DNA from: Rhynchosporium graminicola
Lineage: Eukaryota > Ascomycota > Leotiomycetes > Helotiales > Ploettnerulaceae
DNA: 64,000 nucleotides
Reading direction: 5' to 3'
NCBI GenBank assembly: GCA_900074885.1
Contig: FJUW01000026.1
Location: 248,001 to 312,000, forward strand
The translations under genes were made by a program, and so were the position numbers. Under the pieces are notes generated by a model that was not told where the DNA came from, did not search any database, and saw only the letters and a list, made by a program, of their open reading frames with translations. Shown here piece by piece: positions 43,993 through 56,500 of the stretch. Positions within the stretch are counted from its first letter, which is position 1; the number at the start of each line of letters is the position of its first letter.

Positions 43993-46900
43993 TGTTGATT
44001 TGTGTAAAAATAGAGCTTGAAAATAAAATAAAAGGGAAAGAGTAGTTGGTTCAAATTCGTGTTTTAGTGAATGGTTATGAAGTGAATGACGGCCTGATCA
44101 AAAACGAATGGATCTGAAAACAATGTAGTGAGGGCTCAGACTGCCACAGAAACGAAAGACTGGAGAAAGGGGAGACCCTTGGAGCAAGCAAACAAGCAAG
44201 CGTGAGGAAGCAAAAGGTATTCTGCTGGCATATGCGAAGATATATACCATCTGCCCGAAGAATCAACACCAAAAGGCACAGACAGGCCATCCACACGCAG
44301 CGATCCGTTCAGGAAGCCTCTTCCGTTGACAGCCCACTCTCCAAGATCCCAGCCATGGGAACAAGTAGAGAACCGGTCTGCTGTATCTTCCGCCCCATGA
44401 TGATCAGACAGCAAGGGCAATGTGACACTTCCGAATAATATTCCACAGAATGTTTCCATGATGAGTCTCAATTCCACTTGGTGCACTCGATGTAGGCTTT
44501 GTAGCCGGACTGATACCGTTTCGAGAAAGGTTCCTGGATACCGTTGGACAAACGATGGAATTGTAAGCTAGCGCTTTGACGTGTAACGGGCGCCATATGC
44601 TTCTGGCAGGAACCGTTTATCGCGCGCTAGGACCTCAAGTTCTTGGACTTACCCATTCAGTTGGTGGGTTATCTATTTCTGTTGGTGACATTGGTTTTCC
44701 TTCGTATGATTGGTAGGAGAGGAAGAAAGTACGGCTGTTAGACGTCTTGAGATGGGATGAAACCAAGGATCTTGAGATAAGCGAGCCCCTTTTGTCGCTT
44801 CTCGGAGATTGTTTCTCGGTTGCATGTCCATACTCTGACCCACTCCTGTTTCAAGGAATCACACTGTTGCGTCCCTGCGCAATCCGCAGCGGAGCCGGTA
44901 GGTCGAGATTCCTCCTCGTCGTCTGGATCATAGCTGTCGAGTTGACGATTCAAGACGCCAAGTTATGAAGGGCAGGAGGGGTCTTGAAAACCGGTCTTCG
45001 AATGCAACGAATGCAAGTATTCCATGACGCCTTCCGTCTAGTCCAATGATACCGTGATCTGTGTACGCCTGCCGTTCCCTTGGAGCATACAATATGAAAG
45101 TGATCTAGACAGCTAGGGATCATTGCTCTCAGGTATACAAACCTCTCTCCACATCACCGAACAATTTCAAAGCATGTTTGTGATGGTGAAACAGACCGGA
45201 ACTAATCATTCTCTACCTCAGAGAAGCTTGTTCCACCTCGCAAATCAAAATTATTAGACAAAACGGCCACAAAAGAGTAAGCAGCAACCAGACTGCCGAA
45301 AGTGACACAGGCGAAAAAATGATCGAGAATCCACGCATCGCAGAGAGCATCATCGCGAGCCATCTGTTGACCCGCTGTGTCTGCAATCCACCTGGTCTCG
45401 TCTGCTTGAAGTGGAACGCTAAAGGCCTGCCCAGCCTCTGGACCAAAACCACCACACATGGCACACATGGGCATTTTGAAGAACGCGAAAAGAACCTACA
45501 GACTGAACTGTATCTCCTCACAAAAAGTTCGAACAAAGGGTGCAGACCATATTGGAGTACGCCAGGTAATTACATGATTTGATACACAAAGCGTCAGCGA
45601 GTGTATAGAACAACACCACCGAATCCACCAGGCTCTTATGAGTGCGTCTGGCGAAATGTTCGAGGAGTAAACCGTCCACATCGGACCATGATACTGAAAG
45701 ATTGAAAGAGTATGGAAGAGCGTCCCGACAAGCAGAACTTGTTGCTATATCTATGACTACTTGTAGTCGCTAGCAATCGACTGGACGGGATTCGGAGGCT
45801 CGACACGAGGTTCATCGATGGAAATTATCTGAGTCCGCGCAGGTTGTATGGAGCTAGCTTTTCAGCCTGTATACTGCCATCTTGTGAACTAGATTGCAAG
45901 GTTAGGGAATACTTAATCGCATAGACAGCCGATGCGCGTTGGTAGTACAGCCAATTCTGTAGCCGTTGGCTCTTGGAATGTGTTCGCCCAGTAGGAGGCC
46001 AGACTGATATGCCTGGCAAGGTCGTTACTTTTCTTTGCCGTTTCAACGTTTTCCTTCGTCGAGAGGGTAGCCGCAGGTTTCCGTACGCCTGAGTAGTGTG
46101 GACCTTCGAATTCCTAGCTCAGTGTTTGGTCGGTCATCGATTCTGTGGCATATCAAGGCTGATTTGGAGTTTCCTAGGAATAAATCAGCCAATAGAATAT
46201 AGCAGATTTTGAGACTAGTAGATATATCTTGAAGTAGTCCTAAGCAACTACTTCGTACATGGCCAAATCAACGTAACTTTGACATCCTTGCATACACTCA
46301 TGAGAAACAGCGTCCTGTAATGATCGTTGTAACGATTGAAAAGCAGAAAATTAGCATATGCCATATGTATATAGCTCTTTATAAAAAGGGTGTACAAAGT
46401 ATGAAATAGAAACCATGCAAGCTGAATGGTGTAGTATTTTAAACAACGAAGTGCGGGGACGCCAAATCTACATTTAATCGGCCATGTACGAAGTATATAG
46501 TAACGGACAAGTACGGATATCTGTGGCCACCATCTTCATATATATATATATATTTATATATATTTATATATATTTATATATCTCTCTCTCCTCACTTCTT
46601 CCTACCCATCCATCCAGCGGAAAGATGTTCGGACAAATTGGTACCTTACATTTGCTGTGTATGTGAAGTGGGCCTGCCAGCATTTAAGGTACGAGAACAC
46701 CAACCAGCTTAGTCAGCCACCAGATTACAGTACCTTGCGAGGTTCACCGACTAAGTATTGTCCCTCGTCAATTAGGGGAGGAGGGGAGGTTGGCCGATTT
46801 TACTTCACTTGGGAGTAAACGGATACCCAACTCAGTGCCATCAAGTGAGTGAATCCTGACCATATGTATTACTCCGCGTGGTTAAGAGCCTCAAAATCCT

Positions 46901-47776
46901 GGTCGACCAGAGACATTGACCGCTGTACCTTCCGTACGTACAGTACCACCGTAGGGCTCTTTCTTTGGCTTTCCATACCTACCGTCGAAATACAAGTACG
47001 GAGTACGAACGGTCCAACGCCACCACCTCATATCTTGACAGAACGTAATTTACTTCTGCCGAAAGTATGTTCTCCACGCCAATGATACGCACCGACCAAG
47101 ACCAAGAATCCAAGCAGCCCGGATCCTTATCGCATTCAAAAAGGCGTCGTGTCGTGTCAACCTCTTTCCCTTCCAGCCACCACGAGGTCCCCCTTTTCTC
47201 CACGTTGGAGGCGATGGCAGACGTATCCTCACCGATGGTCAAGTGATGGAGACGGTTCGACCCATGATTGAAGGTTAGACAAAGTATAGGAATTCACCAC
47301 GGCATGTGTCTCTGACGGTTCTCAAGTGAAAGGCGTCTCGTCTTTCCCTAGTTGAAAACTCGGTATAAAAAGACTTGGTTACACCCTGAACTTCGGTATG
47401 GGCGCTAGCCTGATAATTCGACTATACAGAGTACTCGAAAGGATTTAAGATTTGGTCGACGTAGCAAAATCTTATTCTAGAGCTACTAGGATTATCTAGG
47501 GTAAGGGGGGTAAGTGAAGAGGTTTATATTCGCCCTCCGTACGTGTATCTGCTTGTACTACTCGGTATCATTCCAAGCCGATGAACCACTCCTCAAAGTA
47601 TAATCTCGATGCTGGATAGCGTTTCTATTCTCATAAAGGACAGTATTAAAGACCCATCCCCTACTAATTGCCAATCAAAGAAGCCAGTCCGGAGCAGGAA
47701 TCGTCAGCTAACAGTCACCGAACGATCCTCCTGTTACTATGTTTACCTGTAAAGTTGCCAATATATTTGCTTCATT
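43993..47776. other. 3.8-kb gene-poor region
   Basis: Only short, unsupported open frames. The left end is the copper oxidase promoter. A simple-repeat block at 46538-46590 contains three units of TATTTATATA followed by TC repeats. The right end (about 47340-47776) leads into the next gene. No RNA gene or mobile element recognised. Confidence 0.55.
46538..46590. repeat. AT and TC simple-sequence repeat
   Basis: A TA run passes into a 10-bp unit TATTTATATA repeated three times (46551-46580) and then (TC)5. Such tracts are usually length-variable between strains. Confidence 0.8.
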
Positions 47777-49369
47777 ATGCCATCTCAACGTGTCTGGCGC
47801 CGCGTGAAGATTATTCTGGGTGTTGCAATCATTCTTTTTGCAAGCGCATTCCTCTTGACTTATTCCGCGTACCCATCGCCCCATAACCTTGTGCCTAGCT
47901 CAAGTTCGACAACAGGAGAGACCACCAGCACCAGCGATCAACAGGAGGACCCAGACGTCGCCAAAAAGAAAGCTGTGTTCATTCAACAGGCATCCGAATG
48001 GCAGATTGATGGGCCTTACAACAATACCGCGCTCACCAAGTTATGCGCGAAACAGAAATGGGTCACAGGGCTACAATTTAAATGCGCTGCGGCGTATGGA
48101 GGTATTGGGAATATCAGAAATATCGTTTTAACTTGTGTACGATTTGCCATTGAAGCTGGAGGTAAGTTTTACTTAAAGCCCCTCAGTGCTCGGAAATACT
48201 AAGGTACCATGAACTCAGCGACCACAATCCTCATTCCTGAGATCATCGTTCGCGGTACCGACCTCATCCATCTCACGGATGGCGAACACGTACCATTCAC
48301 ATACATGTTCGATCTCGACGTCTTCAAATCCAGACTTACAACAGCCTGTCCAAAAATCCGTCTCGTCTCCAACGAAGCCAACCTTGCCGAATTTCCCTCT
48401 CCGATCATAAGAAACTTGACACCGAGGAAACTAGGCACAGAGTTCAAGGTGGGAAGAGTTATCGACTTCCTCCCGGCCTGGCGTGGCGCCTTCGACACAT
48501 GGGTTAAGGACTTTGCAGCGCCGACGGGCTTCGGCGCAAGCAAACCCCTCCTCATCCATCTCCAACCCACCTTCTTCGAGTATCCCATTCTCCACGACGA
48601 ACCAGAGTTTATCGCGACATTTGGGCGCATTTTGGAATTTAGGAAGGATGTCAGACGCCTCGCGGCGGTGGTGACATACGCCTTGGATAAGAAATACAAG
48701 TTGGAGCTCAACCCAGGCGCGGCAGGCGTCCCCGCACCCAACAAATATTACGGCGCGCATCTTCGCACGGACGTCGATGCGCTTGCCGCCAATTTCGCCT
48801 CGTATAGGGAACAGAGTAGCGCCTACCTCAAAGGAGCAAAAGAGCACAACCTCCACTTCATCTACCTAGCCTCCGGCTCCAAGAACGACATCAAACGCTT
48901 CACCAGAGACGCCAAGGCCATAGACATCAAGGTGACGACCAAGAACGCCTTGCTCGGGGGCAAAGAATACGCGGCGGAACTCGAGGAGATGAAGAAGTTG
49001 ACCTGGGATCAACAGGCCTTGGTTGATTTCGCTCTGTTGTCAAGAAGCAGCCATTTCGGAGGCACGTGGGCGAGTAGTTTTGCGTATAACATCGCGTTTC
49101 AGAGGCATGTGGCTGTGGAAAACGGGACGTGGACGTCTTCGATGACTGCGCTGGCTCAGAGGAGGGATAAGCATGTTACCGCGGCTAAGGGGACGTTGTC
49201 GGATAAGGAGCGATTGGTCGGAAGGGACAATGGTGTTACGACGGAATTTGCGTCGGGGAAAGATGATCCGAGGAGGCTCTTGAAGGGTGAGGATTATAAA
49301 GATGCCGTGAGTACGATTTATGGACCGCCTCTGATGGGCGTCTGGTTTGAGTTGAGCATGTGGCCATGA
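47777..49369 (+). CDS. Type II membrane protein, O-fucosyltransferase-like, 511 aa
   Basis: Two exons, 47777-48161 and 48219-49369 (512 codons). An uncleaved signal-anchor lies at about aa 10-30 (VKIILGVAIILFASAFLLTY) after a basic start, then a Ser/Thr stem and a luminal domain. Motifs GGIGNIRNIVLTCVRFAIEAGA, VPFTYMFDLDVF, YYGAHLRTD and FALLSRSSHFGGTWASSFAYNIA match the order of the GDP-fucose protein O-fucosyltransferase-like fold (substrate loop, HLR-x-D, and the C-terminal S-x-F-G-G...SS-A-N-A motif). It probably acts in the Golgi. Many such fungal proteins are of unknown acceptor and some may use other sugars. N-glycosylation sites NNT and NGT are present. Confidence 0.7.
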
Positions 49370-49962
49370 TAACAGACGATGTCTTATGGATATGGGGCTT
49401 TGAGGCGTTTTATTTTGGGATACAACGAAGTAATTGTGTCTGTTATGAATAATTGTAGGATACTCAATTGAGTCTTGGTAGTAAGAAATATAAATAAGAT
49501 GGCACTATCGTAAGGATCTCAAGTTTCATGGTCTAAGGGATCTCTCGATGCCGAGATAGAGCTAGGCTAGAAGGGCTACTAGGCTTGATAATATTAGTAT
49601 ACACTGTTTATTTATCATATAAGCTTCATGAGCTAGAGGTTTAGGATGCGAGATGTGGTCGAGAAAGACAGGCCGCTTTCATTCTTCTCGGCTGGTTTAT
49701 TTGCCGAGGTTCCCAAGGTAAACAAAGCCTCCTTTGTTCACGAGCATAAGCGAATTATATTCTCCATGCGGCGCGGATGCCATCGAAAGGGACATCAAAC
49801 GCTTAAGATTGTGTTCTAAATAAATGAGCGGGGTAGGAAAATGTCTTGTGTAACTATTGCATTCGTTGTCAATTGATCTTCATAGCTATGAGAAAAAATT
49901 AGAATCGATAAATATCCACCTAACCATTGGACGACCCCTTCACCCCAGCCGTTCGTGCCGTC
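49370..49962. other. Intergenic region
   Basis: 593 bp, AT-rich near 49480-49620. Nothing recognised. An upstream exon of the broken hydrolase could lie here, but none is evident. Confidence 0.6.
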
Positions 49963-50937
49963 ATGCTGGCTGATCCCATTGTTGCAGTCCAGAGAGATGA
50001 TTTCGTCCACGCCGTCACAGAAGCCAATCTGATCGATTGCAGGTCATATCACACCGTAACTGCGCACCCCGGGGCTGCACCAGCTGCGCTTCCTGCACGG
50101 GGTCTTGGTCGTCCTTCTCAAGTGCGATTAGCTGCCGAGGGGGTCTTTAACCAACAAGCTGCCGCCTACGCTGCCGCTCTCGCGGTATGGACAGCTGCTA
50201 ATCCAGACGGCGAAGCAGCAGGTGAGCCGGATGCTCCAAACCCTGACATGATATGCACTCACGAACGTCGCTCTCCACTTGACAATCCGGCTCTTGTCAG
50301 CTTTACAGAAGGCTGGGCTCGGACCCAAGTCGCTCTGAGCTTCGTAAACGATGGCGAGCTGAATGAACGAGCGGGGACTTTTCGCCATCTGATGGTAACT
50401 TATCCATCGGCTACCACGCTCGGAGGCAAGAGTTTCGGTGCGCGTTCTGCGACCAGAGGATCGATTTACTCGCCTGCGAACAAACTTGTCATGTTTACAT
50501 ACCCGCTAGTACGTGGTCTGGATGAGCGGTATGAGGAGCTTCTTGCCTTGCAGGCTGATGTGGATGTCCTGTTCATAGCCGGTGACGCTGATGCATTGTG
50601 TCATGAGATGCATCTCAGAGCCATTCGACAGAGGATGCGGGCGAGGACTTAGTGGTTGCGGATGGTCAAAGCCGATCATGCTTTATGGTATGAGCCGGAT
50701 GAGAACAGACACGCTCTTTGCAATATTGCTGGACAGATTGCTGCGATGTGGAATGTGGTGAGAGATCTGGCCTTGACTGAATTGACGCTTGATTGGGATG
50801 GTGGTGCCAATGAACCGAAGTGGACGACGTGGGTGGCCCCTACAGTAGATCTTCCAAAACCAGCGACGACTTTCAATGTGAACATCCTGAACCCAGGATT
50901 ACCTGGCGGCGGTGGAACTATTACTTTCACTATGTAA
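49963..50937 (+). pseudogene. KANL3/TEX30-type alpha/beta hydrolase broken by an in-frame TAG
   Basis: One frame runs from an ATG at 49963 (the frame is open from 49924) to the TAA at 50935, broken only by TAG at 50650-50652. Before it come the family motifs: CTHERRSPLDN...FTEGW in the first part, the nucleophile elbow LGGKSFGARSA (Ser in G-K-S-F-G), then LVMFTYPLVRG...LQADVDVLFIAGDADALC with the catalytic-Asp region. After it come WLRMVKADHALWYEP, where His in ADH is the third triad residue, and about 90 further codons. Loss of the His makes the truncated product inactive. TAG stands where the family usually has Trp next to Trp; TGG to TAG is C-to-T at CpA on the other strand. No other break is seen, so the mutation looks recent, or it may be a sequencing error. 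Confidence 0.75.
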
Positions 50938-51337
50938 ATTTCAGAAGATAGAAAGGCATGGTATAGGCGTTGACATATCTCGAGCCACGCCGCTTTTTGA
51001 GCTGGAAATCACTACTAGCCGACCTTGACATAATCTGGTTAGGTGAAGTGGATGGGATCATCATGGGCACGCAGAGTGAGATTCTATTCGGAAAATAAGC
51101 AACTCATTGTAATGAGGTTAAAATAAGATATCGAGCTCTAGTGTCCCATATTTAGTAGATAAACCCCATCGACTTATCTCTACCCTTAAGCATCTTCGGA
51201 GACTATCCTTTTCAAGTTCGAATGAAGCGAATGCTAGTAGTAGGAAACCGCTAGGTCCTTGAATTTGAACCTCATGGCCATTCTAAGTCTTGAGATGTTC
51301 TTCAAAATAGGACGCAATCTGGTTATACCTATGGACT
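50938..51337. other. Convergent intergenic spacer
   Basis: 400 bp between the broken hydrolase and the dienelactone hydrolase gene. Nothing recognised. Confidence 0.65.
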
Positions 51338-52460
51338 TCAATTAGGATACACTGCTACATTTACACTTCTCAAAACCTCAGGAATGACATACCCTTTCTC
51401 ATACCACTCCACATCCTCCGCTTTTCCCAAATCCGCTTTGGCACCCACTATATCACATCAGCATTCATCTTTCATTTCTTCAAAGCAAAGTTCAGAAAAA
51501 GCGGATAACGAGATGTCCCAATACATACTCCACCCATGAAAAGTATCATAAGTCTCCACAAAACCGTTTCCCTTCCCCTCGAGAGCCTGCTTACACTTTG
51601 CTACTTCAGAAGCATCCTCGTCTTTCGAAGCCAAGATAATATGCGGAATACTAATCTTCTTAGCATCCTCAACGCTCAGAAGCCTATATCCATCCGTAAG
51701 CGCCATTTCATCAGCAATTGAAATTTCGCAGCCGTTCAAGAACGAAACATACCCAGGATGCACCTGTCCCGAAACCCTAAACTTCGTTCCGCTTCCCGAA
51801 GCATTTGCTACAACCTATACCCGCATTCATCGCAGTCAGCTCTGAAATTTGCCTAGGCACGCATAACAGACATAAACTATGAAGAAAAACAGAATCCATC
51901 TCACCTTCCCACCCCAGCAAAGCCCCAGAGCAGCCCATCTCTCGACCTCCCATTTCTTCTCCGCCTCCTCGACGAACTTCCGTACCGACTGGACATACGA
52001 TTCAAAGGCCGTCACGCGGGAGAAGAGCTCGCCTCTGAGTTTATCAGTCTCGGGCGTTGGGTTCGAATACCACTGAAGCGTAAATCAGCTCTCTTCTTAC
52101 CTCTTTGCATCTCAGAATACAAGAATCCAAGAGAAGTCTTGAACGTTTGACATACCTCGCCCTTAGCGTGATCCCCCCTCAAGAAATCCGGGACGAAAAC
52201 GAGCATATTCAGAGCGGCGGCTAGTGCATCGGCGCCTTGAATGGTTTGCGACGCGAAGCCGGTGATGTCGTAGATATCGACGATGGCGCTTTTGGCTGTG
52301 GACGGGCCGGTGACGTCTATTCCTCTTAAATTCGTAACGATGGAAACGACTCGGTAGTTCACTTACAGGTCTTCAATCCACCGACATCTTCCCATTCCCC
52401 TTTCTCAGTGTAGCCTTCTGCTACAACAGGAGGAATAGTTTTGCAAGCTTCGCAAGTCAT
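51338..52460 (-). CDS. Dienelactone hydrolase family protein, 272 aa
   Basis: Hydrolyses lactones or related esters; cytosolic. Five exons: 52460-52367, 52316-52156, 52072-51905, 51814-51529, 51447-51338 (273 codons). The start MTCEACKTIPPV matches the C-x2-C beginning of fungal family members. The Cys-Asp-His triad is present: C137 in GLCWGG, D206 in SKDED, H234 in TFHGW. The YDITGF motif and the FVPDFLRGDHAKGEWY segment are typical. The fourth intron uses a GTATGT donor in the frame of W-M-G. No signal peptide. Confidence 0.9.
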
Positions 52461-53521
52461 TCTTCTGATGAGAAATGTCAGTTTCTGGGTATTCCTTTTA
52501 TGCCGTCAAAACAAAGCTGGAAGTTCCGGATCGTAGTCTTGGCCAAGTAATCTCTGTTTGATTCTAGAGAAAGTTGTAGAACGTCGATGGCATATGTAGA
52601 CTGCAAGATATAAGCATTAACGTACAGACTCAGTGCTTACTACCTACGTCACACTACATATCCTGAGCATTAAAACAGGTCCTGTTACACGAGTAGGCCT
52701 CGGCGATACGCTGTATTTCCGATGCGCTTCGCTAAACCTACATCCCGAACGGAATCAAGTAGCTGATTGCGACTCTCGCACTCTTCCAATAACGTTACAT
52801 CATCGTCAGCTTATACAGGTTTTGCATGTTCAAAGTCGGCGAAGTATTGAGGGTTGTCCTTGTTGTATTATGAAGTATTGGAGTCGAATGGTGGCTTGGA
52901 GCTGAAACTGAAACAAAAACAATAGAGATTGCTCATCTCACCTTCACTGATAACTGCAGTGTGTTTGGGCTGAATAGCTATGAACTTCAAGCATCTGATT
53001 ATACCGCCAACACCCCACTCCTTGCTGTTCAGAGCTCCCAAAATAAGACTCCCTACATACATACATATTCACAAATCTGTATTTGAACCATCAATTCTCT
53101 TTCCTTCATCCACTTCGACTCCAGCCAGCAGTAAGGTATTAAAGATGTATCTTCATGCCCCTTTCTATTCCCCAATTATCGATAATATATGTAAGACATA
53201 CCATGCCGCACAGCGTAATCATAAGACATCCACCATAATCGTCAACGACTGTAACAGCGCAAGATAACCAAACCCAGTTTCCTACTCCTATTCCGCGCTG
53301 CCCTATCCATATGGCGCAAGAACTCCAAAAAATCACGTGTGTGTATAGATATACAGAATTCAAAAGAAATGACACCACACCCGAGTCCCATGCACCAAGG
53401 CCAATACTATACAAGTGCTCCCCATGCGATTCGCTCAACTACCCAGAAGTTCAATTGATAAGGATATCGATTTAACAATGATGGCGTTAGATCGTGCTCG
53501 TCCGCTGTTGCAAGTTCAAGA
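52461..53521. other. Intergenic region
   Basis: 1.06 kb between the dienelactone hydrolase gene start and the adenylate cyclase 3' end. No gene seen. The first part is the hydrolase promoter. Confidence 0.65.
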
Positions 53522-56500
53522 TCAAGCATTTGTCAAGCGCTTCGCCCTCCTAGGAGCGCTGCTACTTCTGCGACCACTGGGCAGACTACCTTCAGGCGGT
53601 AGATCGCCGAAACGAGCTTTGTATCTCGCGAGCTCTTTGAGTTGATCCTGTAATGAAGCAAGGACTTCTTCCATAGGAGCGCGGAGTTGGTTGAGTTCGG
53701 TGAGACGCGGCTTGCCGGCTGCTAGATGACGAGTAGCAAGGGTGGAGATACATGTCTGTTGAATGTCAGTACGTCATCGAGGAAGTCGAAGGATAGAGGA
53801 GATCTTACCTCGATCCGCGATACCTGATGGGTCAGGAAATTCACCAAGAATCTGTCCGTGACCTCACCACCCCTATTCTTCATCTTCTCCAGCATCGCAG
53901 TTTCCGCGGGCTGCAAGGCGACGTTCTGCCCCTTTGGCACTTCTAAGCTAGAACACAACATCTCCAACCTTAGGCTCACGCTCCACAGCGCCCAGACACA
54001 ATCGGTATCAATGCTCAATTGCGTTTGCTGAGACAGTGAAGCAGGTTCTTCTACTGTCGTAAGCTTGTCGGCATCGGCAAGTCTTTGCTGGTAATGTATG
54101 CGACCAGAGAGTGCGTGCGGATACATGAGATAGATATACTCGGGATTTTCGAGACCTTTAAGTTTCCGCTCGCCTAGGTCTTTGACCTCGAAACCTTGAC
54201 TGCTAAGGGAGCGGAGTTCGCGACGAATTGACTGACTGAGCAGATCATTGTCAAATGCATCTTCCGAACCAGTTGACCCGGATCTATCACTCTCACTATA
54301 AGTCTCCAAGCAACGTTGAACCTCGGAAATGAAGTCCGCTGACACCGTGATCTGGCCACCGTCGGCAACAGATGAGATTCTTGACGCTCGGTTAACCATA
54401 GGACCGAAGTAGTCCATACGTCTCGTAACAGGATCATTCTCACACACAGGTGCACCCCAATGAATGCCCATTCTCACGCTGAGACCTTTGAAAATCAGAT
54501 TATGGTCGTTGTCATAGACCTCCTGTCCTAGGAAGCTCGAAAGGACTTCAGATGGCCATTGCACTTCAAGAAGTTGCTGCTGAACAGCGAAACACCAGAG
54601 TAGCGCTGATGTCGCTGTAGGGAAAGAGACCATGAATGCATCTCCTTCAGTCTTGACTTCGTAACCTCCAATGATACGCAATTGTCGGCGCATGACTTCG
54701 TTGTGAAGCTTGATCGCAGAACGCATAGCACTTGGATAAGTTTCCCATAGCAGGGTCGAGCTTTTGATATCGGTGAAGACAATGCCGAGGTCGCCAACGG
54801 GTGCTTGAACCTCTGCTTGCAGACGGCGAAGCCCTGAGTCTTCAACGGTCTCCTTCTTCTTCACTCGCCTGGTAGGAGCGTAACCTTCATCAACGATGGC
54901 GCCTGGATTGAATGACAGGCTTTGAACGCGATGAGGTCTAATCTGAGCTCGCTTCTTCAGATCACTGACTCCGATCATCATGACCATTAACTTATCCGTT
55001 GCTCCGAAGGCAATGGCATAATCTCGCAACCTTTGAGCAGCTCGCATCAAATCTCCGCGTTCTAATCTCGCAATATCAACGACGATCTCAGGTGACAGAT
55101 ACTCCCAGAGCTCTCGTGATGCGACCAAGATCATCTCGTCTTGCTCTCTGACAGTGACCTGTGTGATATGAGGGGCTGCTTGAACAGCAGGCATGAGCTG
55201 AAAATAACCGAATGCTCGTGAGACTTCGAGGATATCATTGAGTTTTCCTTGTCGCGAGACCCAGCCACCAGCATCACGAATTCTCTGCCGCTCGTTCGGC
55301 TCAGCCGGATCGTGCTTTCTTGTCAAGATCCGATGGCTGCCTTCAGAATGGATAAGCATTGCCTGTGCATCTCCAACATTGGCAACGTATAATTCAGACT
55401 GCTGCAAGAACATGACTGTGGCGACACCTCCTGATTGAAGATCTGCTTGACTGAGCACGGCAGGTGCTGCCGAGCCTCGATGAGATAGCAGTGATCTCTC
55501 TTCAGCATGCTGCGTCGCTGCCGTTGCCAAGTCTTTGTTGAGAGACAAGAATGCGCGTCTAAGTGCATCTGCAGGAGTTTCGTTGGACGTCAAATTTACT
55601 TTTTTCAGCTCCTCGCTGAATATGTGCTGAAAATTCTCATGAAGATACTTCGCAATCTTCGATCCACCACTGGATAGTGCCTGTCCGTCGAACATTCCCA
55701 GAAGTGTCTCTGTCTCGGTAGAGTTGAACCGAGGAACGACCATATCAATAATAGACAAATGCTCATTCCTTCCTAAAGTATCTGCCATTCCATATGCCAA
55801 TTGTCCAGCTAGCGATCCTGAGGTACGGACTCTCCTATCTTCAGTCTCATCAGGAGGGGTGGTAATGGTCAGTGTTACGTCCATCAGCCCAAGAATTCTC
55901 AGGTGCTGCAAGGCACTAAAGTCTGTAAGATCACGGCCATCGCGGCCTCCTGCCCCACCCGGCAAGGACGGCTTTATTTCCAAACGTTTGTTGCCAGAAA
56001 GGTTCAGATACTTTAGGTTCGTATTCCAATTCCAATTCCAGTCGTATGGCCAATTAGAGACATTGTACTTAAGAGAATTGCTACCGCAATCAAGTATAAC
56101 CAATCGGTGAGCTTTCCCGAGCTCAGCTGGCAGGGTCTGGAATTTATTGCCATTGATATGGAGTATTTGAAGGAGACTGAACTCCTCGAAGTCATCGGAT
56201 GGGAGAGATGTAAGCTCGTTACCAGATAGGTAGATCTCGATCAATTGGGGCCAACTCTTGAGTGTCCTCTGCGGCATGTCGTTGAGGTCGTTATATGACA
56301 AGTTCAGCACACGTAATTCTCCCAGCATAATGAGGCCATCAAATACATCGTCATCGAGCTGATTATCGGCCAAGTAAAGATTTCGTAGAGAACCAGCAAA
56401 CGTGTTGAGAAGCCTGGCAGACAAACCCGAGTCTTTCCGTAAAATCGTTGGCTGGGTTTGAATCGTATCTTGGGAAGCACTCCTCGAGACGACCGATGTT

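Noticed and set aside
44738..44953. 71-codon minus-strand frame with four cysteines
   Set aside because: Begins at TTG with no ATG, has no neighbouring exon and no known Cys pattern.
48199..48856. Long minus-strand open frames
   Set aside because: Antisense shadows of the O-fucosyltransferase-like gene, caused by its GC-rich codons.
53415..53645. Plus-strand 76-codon frame
   Set aside because: Antisense to the last exon of adenylate cyclase.
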